Notes under the pieces: model-generated
What the model saw: only the letters and a program-made list of their open reading frames with translations
What the model was told of the DNA's origin: nothing
The model's database searches: none
In this document: positions 36,770 through 46,395 of the stretch, piece after piece
Position numbering within the stretch: the first letter of the stretch is position 1
Layout: each line of letters opens with the position of its first letter
Source: Bacteroidota bacterium
GTDB taxonomy: Bacteria > Bacteroidota > Bacteroidia > Bacteroidales > FEN-979
Length of the DNA: 64,000 nt
Direction: 5' to 3'
NCBI GenBank assembly: GCA_026391775.1
Contig: JAPLDK010000010.1
Location: 1-64,000 of the forward strand
Position numbers and translations under genes: made by a program

Positions 36770-37810
36770 ATGAAAAAAATAACAATATTAATCCTGGTTC
36801 TTGGTCTTGTGAGTTTCCTTTCATGTAAAAAGGATGAGACCAAAGCCACACTTACCTCAACCCCGAAGGCTGCGGTTTTAAACTTGGCGAGCGGGGCTAA
36901 GATAGTGCTTCAGAAGGCCAATAAATTTGATTCGATCCAATACAACTGGTCGAAATCTGATTTTGGTCAGGTAGTCGTTATCACATACGCACTTCAAATG
37001 GATAAAGCCGGAAACAATTTCAAGGATGCCGTTATCCTCTCACAGGTTAATAATCTCGATTCTTTGAAAATCATGACCGGTGACCTGAATACCAAGGTAC
37101 TGGTGATGGAGTTTGATCCGACAAAACCCGATCCCATTGATTTTGAATTCAGGGTTCAGGCAACCATAAACCAATACGTGGATCCTTTGAATTCTGCATC
37201 CATACCCCAAACGATAACTCCTTACTACGAGCCGATTATTTACCCGTTGCTGGGCGTGCCCGGGAGCTACCAGGGTTGGAACCCTGCAGATTCAAGTACA
37301 GTCGTTGCTTCCTTGAAATCTGACGGGAAATATGAAGGCTATCTTTATTTCAACATCGATAACGCGGAGTTCAAATATACCAGGGGACCCTCATGGGATA
37401 ACAACTGGGGTGATGACGGAGCTGATGGTACACTGAATCCCAACGGCGCAAACATCAAAGCCGCAGCTGCAGGTTATTATAAGCTGAACGTTAATATGAA
37501 TACCCTGACCCATACTTTCCTGAGAACAGCATGGTCAGTAATAGGCGATGCAACTCCGGGTGGCTGGAATACCGATACGGACATGACCTATGATGAGACT
37601 GCAAAAACATGGTCGGCCACACTTGAACTTACCCAGGCCAACATTAAATTCCGTGCAAATCATGCGTGGGATCTTAATTACGGGGATAATGGTGCAAATG
37701 GAACACTCGATGAAGGTGGCGATAACATTGCTATACCGAGTGCCGGTAATTATACTGTTACCATGGACCTGAGTAAGCCGGTATATAAATACAAACTAAA
37801 GAAGAACTAG
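36770..37810 (+). CDS. susE: SusE-like surface starch-binding lipoprotein
   Basis: A 346-residue lipoprotein (FLSC, Cys at about 19). Residues about 25-155 form the SusE N-terminal domain (TPKAAVLNLASGAKIVLQ; the segment IQYNWSKSDFG), followed by two starch-binding-type modules (PGSYQGWNPADSSTVVASLK; SVIGDATPGGW; IKFRANHAWDLNYGD). Canonical SusE/SusF bind starch on the cell surface. It follows susD after 21 bp and ends at a bidirectional terminator. Its two modules are more than half identical, by eye, to the insert in the SusD protein. Confidence 0.92.
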   Translation: MKKITILILVLGLVSFLSCKKDETKATLTSTPKAAVLNLASGAKIVLQKANKFDSIQYNWSKSDFGQVVVITYALQMDKAGNNFKDAVILSQVNNLDSLKIMTGDLNTKVLVMEFDPTKPDPIDFEFRVQATINQYVDPLNSASIPQTITPYYEPIIYPLLGVPGSYQGWNPADSSTVVASLKSDGKYEGYLYFNIDNAEFKYTRGPSWDNNWGDDGADGTLNPNGANIKAAAAGYYKLNVNMNTLTHTFLRTAWSVIGDATPGGWNTDTDMTYDETAKTWSATLELTQANIKFRANHAWDLNYGDNGANGTLDEGGDNIAIPSAGNYTVTMDLSKPVYKYKLKKN

Positions 37811-37827
37811 GATTAATTTCCATCATT

Positions 37828-37863
37828 AAAAAAAGGCTGAACCGTTAATTTCAGCCTTTTTTT
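37828..37863. terminator. bidirectional intrinsic terminator
   Basis: AAAAGGCTGAA pairs with TTCAGCCTTTT around CCGTTAAT, with A and T runs on both sides. It separates the convergent susCDE operon and the 11-gene minus-strand run and can serve both. Confidence 0.88.
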
Positions 37864-37884
37864 ATGCTCTTAAACAAGGAGGGG

Positions 37885-40587
37885 CTATTTCACTGCAGGC
37901 CTGAGCAGAAATTCAAGCGGGATATGCAGGCGTTTGGCCCAGGATTTTTCGGAATGATTCTCACCGGGAAATTCCCTGGTCATCCAGTTCGTTGCTGTAT
38001 AACCCCTTGACTTCATTATCGCATCGGCTTGTACCTGATAGGGTTTGTAAATGCTGTCGAGCGTCTGGTCCCCGTAATCAAAATATATTTTATGTGTTGA
38101 GGGATCAGGAAGCCAGGTATTTAAATACTTCATAAATGCGTCAGGGATGGGATTATTCACGGTGGTGAGGATCCCCGGCCAGTGGGTCGAGAGGCATGCA
38201 GCTCCACCGAATACATCAGGATATTCGCAAATGGCATAAAGACTGATCAGTCCGCCCATACTGGAACCCGCAATAAATGTATTTCCCCGGTCCATATTAG
38301 TAGAAAAAGCGCTATCAATAAATGGTTTCAGCTCCTTCACAATGAATTTCAGGTACTTATCCGATTGCACATCAGCGGCAAAGAATACCCCGTCCTTGTT
38401 CAGTGTCAAAGAGTAAATGGCTTCCTGCTGCCCCTTAGTAAGCGACTCGAATGGTTTTTTAGGGAAGAATTCAGAATGCCTGAGCTTTCCGCCATTCCAG
38501 ATGCCAACAACCAGGCAGTCGCGGATCTTTTTCTTTTTCATCAGCATGCCGGCCGTCTCGTCCACACCCCATTCCTGATGGTTCCAGGAGTTGGTGCTGT
38601 CAAACAGCATCTGCCCGTCATGCATATATAAAACAGCATATTTTTTTTCCGGGGAATAGCCATCCGGAAGCCAAACATCCACAACCCTCGCTGCGATATA
38701 CTTCGAAGGGAAATTTTCAAACCTCTGAACCCTGCCCGAAGCGACGCGTATGAAAGGCTGCAGTATCATTGCAGTGAAAGGTTCCAGGATTAAATGGTTC
38801 CCTTTAACGGATTTGTTATTCAGGATATCAGTGTATTCATTATCGCCCTCCAAAGCAAAGGTCTGGGACTCAGCCCCTGCATTGATCAGAACGATAAGTT
38901 CATTAACGTCATCTGACCTTTTGTATGCCAGTTTACTTCCTTCGGTGAGCAGAAAATCAAATTTGCCTGTGCTCAGAACGGCATGGTCTTTTCTTAAATG
39001 AACAAGCTTTCTATAATAGTCAAACTGTTCCTGGTTGAAACCGACCGGGTCATAGGTTTTAGGACCCCGCTGGTAATTGTTCCTGTATTCGGGATCAAAA
39101 CTATCCTCCTTCCACCACAAAGGTTTACGGCAATCGGGGTCGTCCTCTCCCCACATCCCCATTTCTTCCCCGTTCCAGATCTGGGGCGCACCAACGGTTG
39201 TAAAAAGCCATAAAAGATAAAGTCTCAGCCTCTTATACGTTTCGGGATCAGGTTTCCCCGTCTTATATGAGGAATCATCGCGGGGAAGGGCATGATATTT
39301 ATATTTATTCGGATTATAGAAATCGGTAAGAAGGCGTGGAGCGTCATGCGAGGATGAAACATTCATCATGGCATAAAGATTCTCGGGCCTCAGCCTGTTC
39401 CATTGAAGCTCAATGCTGTCGCGCAACTGCCTGGCATCGATCCTGAAATCGTTTCTGGCAAAGAAATACCTTGCCGGACGGTAAACCTGGTAAAACATGA
39501 CCGCATCAAACACATCGCCTTTGGTGTAAGGAGCAGGGTTCATTAACTGATCAGGCCATTGCTCCCACCAGATTTCCCCGATCAGGTAAGCATCAGGCTG
39601 GACCGATCGTACGAACTTCCTCCAGTCACGCCAGAATACCAGGCCGATCTGGTCAGCAACATCCATCCTGAAACCGTCGATGCCTTTTGTGTTATCTCCA
39701 TCCGGTGCAAGCCAGCGTTTTGTCACTGCAAAAATATGCTGCTTCGCCCCGGGGTTTATATCACCCTCATATGGATGTCCGTTTTCCCGTTTAGTGGTAA
39801 CATTCACTTTTTTGATCTCGGGAAGGCTTTCAATCCCGACCCAGCCCCGGTACCTGAATTCATTATCGGGGGTTGAAGGATCATCAAAGGAAATAATATC
39901 ATACCAGTCTTTGTAAACCGAGGCAGACTGCTTCTTAAGAATGTCCTGCCAGGCCCAGAACATTACACCGGTATGGTTCCACGAATAATCAAGAATCACT
40001 TTCATCCCCCGTTTATGTGCTTCTGCCACAACTTGTAAAAATAATTTATCGGCGGATGTCCATTGCCAGCTTGCCGGGTCTGCAGGGTTCTCAAGTGAAA
40101 TGATGCGCTTGTCGCCTTCGGGATCGGTGCCGAAATTAACATCGACATGATGGTAACAACGGGCATCATATTTGTGAAGGGAGGGTGCGTCGTTGATGGG
40201 ATTTATGAAAATAGCATTGATCCCGAGGTCCTTCAGATAATCCAGTTTGTTAAGTACTCCCTGAAGGTCTCCTCCGAACCTCCTATACTGCAGATTATCC
40301 ATAAACGGCTGTGCTGTTGCCTTGGCCCAATCCTCCTGCTCAAACCAGTTGTGAGTCCAGGGCGTTACCGACCATCCCGCCGGGGCTATCTGCTTCATGG
40401 GAGGAATGTTAATATCCCCAGGCCCGGGGTCATTTTTCTTATCCTCATTATTAAAACGCTCAACAAAGATCTGGTACCAGATCGCTGATTTAGCCCATGC
40501 CGGGGGCTGGTCAAGAGGTGTTTTTACATTCTGCGCAAAAACAGTTACCTGGCAAAGCAGGAAAAACGCAATGAAGGGTTTTTTCAT
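37885..40587 (-). CDS. GH13 amylase fused to an alpha/beta-hydrolase esterase domain
   Basis: A 900-residue two-domain enzyme with a signal peptide (about 1-18, VFA-Q). Residues about 30-615 are a GH13 barrel with a complete triad: Asp309 (GFRMDVADQ), Glu338 (GEIWWEQW), Asp415 (SSSHDAPRL). Residues about 620-900 are an esterase D/enterochelin-esterase-type domain (VVDVWLPDGYSPEKKYAVLY) with nucleophile Ser776 in AGSSMGGL and His878 in GENHSEKSW. The fusion suggests removal of an ester substituent together with chain cleavage, or action on maltosyl esters; no substrate is proven. Last gene of the run, one base after the GH127 stop (TAA-A-ATG). Confidence 0.92.
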   Translation of the reverse strand: MKKPFIAFFLLCQVTVFAQNVKTPLDQPPAWAKSAIWYQIFVERFNNEDKKNDPGPGDINIPPMKQIAPAGWSVTPWTHNWFEQEDWAKATAQPFMDNLQYRRFGGDLQGVLNKLDYLKDLGINAIFINPINDAPSLHKYDARCYHHVDVNFGTDPEGDKRIISLENPADPASWQWTSADKLFLQVVAEAHKRGMKVILDYSWNHTGVMFWAWQDILKKQSASVYKDWYDIISFDDPSTPDNEFRYRGWVGIESLPEIKKVNVTTKRENGHPYEGDINPGAKQHIFAVTKRWLAPDGDNTKGIDGFRMDVADQIGLVFWRDWRKFVRSVQPDAYLIGEIWWEQWPDQLMNPAPYTKGDVFDAVMFYQVYRPARYFFARNDFRIDARQLRDSIELQWNRLRPENLYAMMNVSSSHDAPRLLTDFYNPNKYKYHALPRDDSSYKTGKPDPETYKRLRLYLLWLFTTVGAPQIWNGEEMGMWGEDDPDCRKPLWWKEDSFDPEYRNNYQRGPKTYDPVGFNQEQFDYYRKLVHLRKDHAVLSTGKFDFLLTEGSKLAYKRSDDVNELIVLINAGAESQTFALEGDNEYTDILNNKSVKGNHLILEPFTAMILQPFIRVASGRVQRFENFPSKYIAARVVDVWLPDGYSPEKKYAVLYMHDGQMLFDSTNSWNHQEWGVDETAGMLMKKKKIRDCLVVGIWNGGKLRHSEFFPKKPFESLTKGQQEAIYSLTLNKDGVFFAADVQSDKYLKFIVKELKPFIDSAFSTNMDRGNTFIAGSSMGGLISLYAICEYPDVFGGAACLSTHWPGILTTVNNPIPDAFMKYLNTWLPDPSTHKIYFDYGDQTLDSIYKPYQVQADAIMKSRGYTATNWMTREFPGENHSEKSWAKRLHIPLEFLLRPAVK

Positions 40588-40588
40588 T

Positions 40589-42565
40589 TTACTGATCTTC
40601 TGATTTCGGTTTAAAAGTGACCTGGCGGAGTATGGTCTGACCTATGGGAATGAGGATTACCGGTTCGGTTTTCCTGCTAACAGGGTTATACAACACTGTT
40701 GTAAATTCGAGTTTATCCTGTTTTACCTGTTTCACCTTTTCATTCGCATACTCCAGCACATTTAATGTTAAAGGCCTATAATGCATATCCCGAAATCCTT
40801 TCAGTGGATAAGTTTTAGTCTGAACCCCTATGCTTTGTATAGGGCGGGCAAGGACCAGCGGGCCGTAAGTGTAGTAATATTCCCCGTTAAGGTCCTGCCT
40901 GAGCTGAACATCAGGAAAGAACTGAATGCTGACCGACTTTTCCCCCTGCCAGCGTTTGTGAATTACGATATAACCCCTGTCATCACTGTACTCTTCGCTT
41001 ACCGTGATTTTTTTTGCCCAGGAAGGCCGTCTGACCTTAAGGTCAAATTCGGAGTCAACGGCAGTGATAATAAATGTAACAGAGTACTCATAAGGATATG
41101 CAGTTTGTTCTTCGATGTTTATCCGTTTGCCCTTACAATTTGTTTCCACTTCACATGGCCCGAGTAATACCGCGATCAGGCCCTTGCTGTCTTTCATCCA
41201 CATGCTTTGAACATAATAAGGAGCTATTCTTCCGGCATTGGGGACACAACATGCCGCAACATCTTGGTGAACGGGAGAATATTTATACCGGGTCTGGGTT
41301 TTTATCGTGGTGTCGCCATTCAGGCCACCGCACATCGAGTAAGAGTTATCTGTTTTAAGATAGGCGATTGAACTTTCAAAGGGGTTTCGTGCTCCCTGGG
41401 CGGCATTGAAAAACAATTTTTCTGTTAATTCGCCGAAATCAGCATCCCCGGTTTTTGCAAGAAGGTCTGTATAAGAGTTCAGGAGCTCGTGAATCGAACA
41501 ATATTCATAGCCCCGGCCTGTAGCATCGGCTTTTCGTCCGGCGATCCACTCATCCCCCACAGGCCCGCCCGAAGCTGTCGTCGTATGACTGATCTTGCCC
41601 AGGAAATTTTTCAGGGCGGTTTTCAGTTTGGGATTAGCTGAAGCGTAAAATGCTGAAGCGAGAGCGCGCAGATGTTCGTACGTATGAGCCCCATGCCCTT
41701 TCAGCGGCAGGGTGGTATCCATTAATTTGCTGTACTGTGCATCCTCGTTAAGCATTTGTTCCGAAAAATCATTGTACAGGAATAGACAGTAATCACGGTA
41801 CTCAATCTTCCCGGTTATTCTCCATAGCTCCTCAAGAACATCCGTAAATGCCAGACCATGCGTTAGCCCTCCTGCATCCGGATTTACAGAATGAAAAGGA
41901 TATGATTTATAAGCAGGGTAATTGACCATCACATTGCCCACTGCTGCTTCAATGGCCTTAAGAATAGTGAAGTCCCTGGTAAAATAATACCAGGCAAGCA
42001 TCCCCCTGAGCAAGGTCGTTTTTGCCCAGAGTTCACCGTTCTCATTGTCGAATTTGTACCTGAGATCCTTGTCATAAATGCCAAGGTACCCATCAGTATC
42101 CTGGGTGGTTAGCATCCTGCGGATATATCCTTTAGCCCTTGACAGATAGGTCTGATCCATGGTAAGTATGGCGGAACGGATATACCCGTCGCGCCAGTTA
42201 CTTTGGGTTTCACTGTTCCACCAAAGGAACTGGGACTGCAGCTCCCCGTTTTCGGTTATTGCACCAACATCTTTAGCTTTAACATGCTTGCTTAACCTGT
42301 CTTTCCCGTAAATGTCATCACGGATAATAAGATCAGGAACGAGGGAGTCGAGGTGGCCGGTAAACCCGTTCAGATTCTCCTGAATTTGTTCTTTGATCCA
42401 ACCCAGTGGGACGACCTCAAAAAAGGGGAGGGGCTGAAAGGCTTCAGGAACACTCCCTTTCTTTTGAAAAGCATCATATACCTGGGCTTCTGATTGTTTA
42501 ACAGGCATCAGAAAAAAAATGATTTGACAAAAGAGAAGCAAAATACATGCCGAAACATCTTTCAT
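40589..42565 (-). CDS. GH127-type glycosidase (beta-L-arabinofuranosidase-like)
   Basis: A 658-residue exported protein (signal peptide about 1-27) with an (alpha/alpha)6 barrel of the DUF1680/GH127 family. The zinc-thiolate site of this family is intact: Glu354 and Cys356 in YEYCSIHELL, and Cys439-Cys440 in AACCVPNAGRI. Characterised members use Cys as nucleophile on beta-L-arabinofuranosides, but the family is broad. Its place inside an otherwise starch-directed run is unexpected. It may target side chains of mixed plant polysaccharide, or have a different specificity. Gap of 42 nt from the upstream GH13 gene. Confidence 0.88.
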   Translation of the reverse strand: MKDVSACILLLFCQIIFFLMPVKQSEAQVYDAFQKKGSVPEAFQPLPFFEVVPLGWIKEQIQENLNGFTGHLDSLVPDLIIRDDIYGKDRLSKHVKAKDVGAITENGELQSQFLWWNSETQSNWRDGYIRSAILTMDQTYLSRAKGYIRRMLTTQDTDGYLGIYDKDLRYKFDNENGELWAKTTLLRGMLAWYYFTRDFTILKAIEAAVGNVMVNYPAYKSYPFHSVNPDAGGLTHGLAFTDVLEELWRITGKIEYRDYCLFLYNDFSEQMLNEDAQYSKLMDTTLPLKGHGAHTYEHLRALASAFYASANPKLKTALKNFLGKISHTTTASGGPVGDEWIAGRKADATGRGYEYCSIHELLNSYTDLLAKTGDADFGELTEKLFFNAAQGARNPFESSIAYLKTDNSYSMCGGLNGDTTIKTQTRYKYSPVHQDVAACCVPNAGRIAPYYVQSMWMKDSKGLIAVLLGPCEVETNCKGKRINIEEQTAYPYEYSVTFIITAVDSEFDLKVRRPSWAKKITVSEEYSDDRGYIVIHKRWQGEKSVSIQFFPDVQLRQDLNGEYYYTYGPLVLARPIQSIGVQTKTYPLKGFRDMHYRPLTLNVLEYANEKVKQVKQDKLEFTTVLYNPVSRKTEPVILIPIGQTILRQVTFKPKSEDQ

Positions 42566-42607
42566 GACGGATCAATAATCAAAGATTAAAAACCTTTCAC
42601 TCTCAGG

Positions 42608-43966
42608 CTACCGCTTTTGAAATACGCGGTATTCCCAGGCTTTCAGTTTCAGAGGCATGTCCTTTCCGGCAGTCAGCTTTTCCTTGCCAAACACGGGTTC
42701 CCAGTTGTCAGCCTGAATGCCATCAGGAAACTTAACAGAACATGGTTTTGAGGAAAGGTTAAGGATGACAAACACTTTGTTGCCATCTTTCTCCCTCATA
42801 AAAGAATACACTTCTTTTTCCTTGTCATTGCGTATTTTCACAAGCGGGCCGCCTGAGTCTCCGTTTTGCAGTGCCTTGTTTGTTTTCTTAAGGCTGCAAA
42901 GTGTTGTATAAAAGGCCTGCAGCGGGTATGTTCCCCAGTTTACAGTATCCTTGTTAAAAAAGCGCAGCCTCTTGCTCATGGCTGATTCCTGGCCGGTATA
43001 GATCAGGGGAAAACCCGGGAAGGTAAAGCTGAATACCGAGAAGATCATGGCAGCCGGCCCCAGGCGTTCGTACTCGCTGCCGTTCCATGAATTTTCATCA
43101 TGGTTTGTCGTAAACCTCATACGGTAAGCATCGGCAGGGAATTTCTTTAATTCAGCCGTATAATTCGAGTCTATTTTATCAGCGGTCTTTTTACCTGCAG
43201 CAATGTCATTCCCGAGTTTGTATAGCTCCCAGGAATAGGTGGCATCGAAAGCTGTATCATGCATTTCAGGTGTTTCCCATTCTGCAAGAGTGAAAATGGT
43301 TTTGATCGTTCTCACTTCCGGCATTGCGTGGTTCCAAAAACTTACAGGCAGCATGCCTGCCACATCGCAACGGAAACCGTCGATATTGACCTCCCTGACC
43401 CAGAAACACAATGCTTCTGTCATATACTTCCTGAGTCCTTCCTTGGAGTAGTCCAGGGCTGCCGCATCTGTCCAGTCGGCAACAGGGGGGATGATATTGC
43501 CTTTGACATCTTTTTTATACCAATCGGGATGCTGGGTTATAAGAGCATTATCCCATGATGTATGGTTGGCTACCCAGTCGATAATAACATACATCCCAAG
43601 TTCATGTGCCTTGCTCACCAATTCTTTAAGATCGGCGATAGTCCCGAATTCCGGGTTAACGGCCAGATAATCCTTAACGGAATAATAGCTGCCCAGGTTG
43701 CCTTTACGGTTTTTTATCCCTATGGGGTTTATAGGCATCAGCCAAAGTATACCCACTCCCATTTTCTGAAGCCGCGGCAGATGCTGCTGAAAAGCCTTGA
43801 AAGTACCTTCGGGTGTATATTGCCTCACATTCACCTCATAGATTGTGGCGTTTCGGCTCCAATCGGCATGAACCAGCCTCCCTCCCTGGGTTTTTGGTTC
43901 TGCTTTCGGTTTGCATGCACTCAAAGTCACAAGAATTGCTGCAATGAAAATTAATGTCCTTTTCAT
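42608..43966 (-). CDS. GH13 alpha-amylase family lipoprotein
   Basis: A 452-residue glycosidase with a lipoprotein signal (LVTLSAC, Cys at 18). A compact GH13 barrel (about 35-390; WLMPINPIG, VIIDWVANHTSWDN) with complete triad Asp201 (GFRCDVAGM), Glu229 (LAEWETPEM) and Asp290 (TNHDENSW), and a short C-terminal beta domain. Similar short GH13 lipoproteins act on malto-oligosaccharides at the surface or in the periplasm. Seven nt after the preceding gene. Fine specificity cannot be read. Confidence 0.92.
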   Translation of the reverse strand: MKRTLIFIAAILVTLSACKPKAEPKTQGGRLVHADWSRNATIYEVNVRQYTPEGTFKAFQQHLPRLQKMGVGILWLMPINPIGIKNRKGNLGSYYSVKDYLAVNPEFGTIADLKELVSKAHELGMYVIIDWVANHTSWDNALITQHPDWYKKDVKGNIIPPVADWTDAAALDYSKEGLRKYMTEALCFWVREVNIDGFRCDVAGMLPVSFWNHAMPEVRTIKTIFTLAEWETPEMHDTAFDATYSWELYKLGNDIAAGKKTADKIDSNYTAELKKFPADAYRMRFTTNHDENSWNGSEYERLGPAAMIFSVFSFTFPGFPLIYTGQESAMSKRLRFFNKDTVNWGTYPLQAFYTTLCSLKKTNKALQNGDSGGPLVKIRNDKEKEVYSFMREKDGNKVFVILNLSSKPCSVKFPDGIQADNWEPVFGKEKLTAGKDMPLKLKAWEYRVFQKR

Positions 43967-43973
43967 AATACTG

Positions 43974-46361
43974 TTAATTACTTAAGAGTTCAAATGAATT
44001 CCCATTCAGGATCAGGCTGGCTTTTCCTTTTTTCAGACTGATTTGATTTTCAAAGTTTGAAAGAAATACGGAGTTGACAAACCTTTCGGGAATATCAAAC
44101 TCTATCTTTTTTGATTTTTTATCCTTATTGAAGATGACTATCACGGCCTTATCGAAATAAGAACGAATGTATATATAAACTTTCTCACTGACTTTAATCG
44201 TATTGAAATCCCCGTAGATTAAGGGCATGCTTGTATGCCGCATATTGGCCAGTTTCGAGGTGGTTGCCAGAAGGTTTTTTTCATGGGTGTTCAGACTGTC
44301 GAATTTCATCATCCTCCGGTTGTCAGGATCTGCGGCACCGGCCATCCCGTATTCATCTCCATAATAGATCACCGGGATTCCCGGTATGGTCATATTGAAA
44401 GCCATGAGGGAGGCGAGTTTGCGGTAACCTACTGTGTCTTTCACCTCAACGTCGCGTTTCCAGCCTGCTTCAGTGGCATCTTCTGAAAAGCCCAGGGCTC
44501 CTCCGGCAAAGGAAATGAAACGTGGCATATCCTGGTTCCCTGTAATGTTGCCCATAAGATTATGTTCCCCGAAGTAGCTGAACGACTGCTGAAGCGAATA
44601 ATTCAGATCGCGGAAAGATGTATAGTCCTGGGCAAACGTGTTCTTTGCATCCCAGTAAAGGTTGAATTCGAACTGGGCATCCAGCATCCCGGGATTGATG
44701 TAACTCTTGATCAGTTCGCGGCTTCCGAAGGTTTCACCTATCTGGTATACCTGCCTGCCCTGGGGGATGACCACCTGTTGAGTAAGTTTCTTAGTCAGTA
44801 CCCGCCAGTAGTTTTCAGGGACGTGCTTTGCAGCATCATGTCTGAATCCGTCAATATTGTATTCCCTGATCCAGAAAGTGGCTGAATCGGAAACCATTTC
44901 GGTGACCTCGGGCCGGGTCAGATCAAAAGTGGGCAGGAAAATGTCGAACCAGGTCGTAAGGCGGTTTTCGTCAAAAAGCCTGATGTTTTTTCTCTTTTTC
45001 GGAAGGTCCAGTACCGTTATCCAGTCTGGATGCGCCTTGAATACTGCATATTCCTGGTGGGCATGATGTGAAACAAAATCAAGCACGATGTTCAGTCCCT
45101 TGCCATGTGCATCGTTGACCAGTTGGTGTAGTTCATCCGCTGTGCCGAATCTTGTGTCGACGGTTGTAAGCGTTATTGGCCAGTAGCCGTGGTATCCCGA
45201 GAACTTCCGGTGGGGAGCGGGAAATTCGTTATATCCTTTAAGAGGGTTCTGTGTAATCGGGGATATCCAGAGAGTATTCACCCCGAGCTTTGTGAAATAG
45301 CCCTCGTCAATGGATTTGGTGATGCCGTAAATGTCACCTCCCATATAGTTAACCTTAGGGTCAATATCCTTATCGATAATCGGGGCGTTGTTTTCTTTCT
45401 TACCGTCACGGAAACGGTCGACCATCATAAAATATAAAATCATGGCTTCCCTGTCGGTCCGGGTGAGTTTCGAAGCATCGGTAATGACCTTTCCGCTTTT
45501 CAAAGGCACAAGGATCTCATTCGAAATACCTGTTTTATTCACAGCCCAGGCACGAATGAAGCTGCGTTCGAACGAACCTGCGGTTTTGGGAACGCTGATC
45601 TGTATCCCACTGCTGTCGTGTTTCCAGAACCTGCTGTCAAGAAAATGATTTTCCCAAAGCACAAAGATGGTATCAGCCTTATTTTTCAGGCCCAGGATTA
45701 GTTTTTTCCCATCTGCTTTAACGGTATATAATGCAGGAAGCCCTGGTGAGTTAAGGTTCCCAAGTGTAAGTTGGGAATTAAAACCCCCGCTGTTATTTGA
45801 TACGGAATCGGGGTTATTCTTGTCGGAAGCCCATTTGCCATCACAGATAATCTTGTATTGGTATTTGCCCGGGAAGAGATGGAGATCGGTATACCACTTG
45901 CCCTCCTTCAGGAACATAGGCCCAGCACCAGGATTCCAGTCGTTCATCTGTCCTGCGATCTGTACCTTCTTGTACTTTTTGTTCCCGGGATCAAAACCGA
46001 AGCGGTAATGGATCTTTTGCGACCGCTCAAGCAGCAGGGAGTACGCAAACCCTTTTGACCAGACTTTGAGTTCACTAAGCAAGGGTATACTGTGTTCTCC
46101 GGGGTGAAGTACCATCTGCAGGGAATCTTTTGTTATCCTTGCATTAAGGGAATTATCGGTAAAAAACGAATCGATCTTATTCGGGTAAAGGAAATAATCA
46201 CCGAGTTCAATCACTGTGGAATCTGAAGTATTCACTGTAACCGGGGCTGACAGTTTCATCATTTGCGGCTCTTTTGAAACAGGAATGTCGGTTCCTGAGC
46301 CGCAGGACTGGAGAATAAGTGCAATGCCGAATGTGAATAAAATGAAAGAAAAATGTTTCAT
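43974..46361 (-). CDS. GH13 amylase lipoprotein with N-terminal CBM/E-set modules
   Basis: A 795-residue protein with a lipoprotein signal (LILQSC, Cys at 20). An N-terminal beta domain (about 30-110) is followed by a CBM48-like E-set (about 115-200, VQIAGQMNDWNPGAGPMF) and the GH13 barrel (about 320-700). Triad complete: Asp509 (GFRHDAAKH), Glu543 (IGETFGSRE), Asp611 in TGNQDMPRF, where the usual His before the Asp is Gln. The layout resembles surface neopullulanases; probably anchored in the outer membrane and acting on longer glucans. Overall position in the gene run is next to a second GH13 lipoprotein. Confidence 0.92.
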   Translation of the reverse strand: MKHFSFILFTFGIALILQSCGSGTDIPVSKEPQMMKLSAPVTVNTSDSTVIELGDYFLYPNKIDSFFTDNSLNARITKDSLQMVLHPGEHSIPLLSELKVWSKGFAYSLLLERSQKIHYRFGFDPGNKKYKKVQIAGQMNDWNPGAGPMFLKEGKWYTDLHLFPGKYQYKIICDGKWASDKNNPDSVSNNSGGFNSQLTLGNLNSPGLPALYTVKADGKKLILGLKNKADTIFVLWENHFLDSRFWKHDSSGIQISVPKTAGSFERSFIRAWAVNKTGISNEILVPLKSGKVITDASKLTRTDREAMILYFMMVDRFRDGKKENNAPIIDKDIDPKVNYMGGDIYGITKSIDEGYFTKLGVNTLWISPITQNPLKGYNEFPAPHRKFSGYHGYWPITLTTVDTRFGTADELHQLVNDAHGKGLNIVLDFVSHHAHQEYAVFKAHPDWITVLDLPKKRKNIRLFDENRLTTWFDIFLPTFDLTRPEVTEMVSDSATFWIREYNIDGFRHDAAKHVPENYWRVLTKKLTQQVVIPQGRQVYQIGETFGSRELIKSYINPGMLDAQFEFNLYWDAKNTFAQDYTSFRDLNYSLQQSFSYFGEHNLMGNITGNQDMPRFISFAGGALGFSEDATEAGWKRDVEVKDTVGYRKLASLMAFNMTIPGIPVIYYGDEYGMAGAADPDNRRMMKFDSLNTHEKNLLATTSKLANMRHTSMPLIYGDFNTIKVSEKVYIYIRSYFDKAVIVIFNKDKKSKKIEFDIPERFVNSVFLSNFENQISLKKGKASLILNGNSFELLSN

Positions 46362-46395
46362 ATGACTGTCATTAAATTGTTGTTATTGAAATCCT

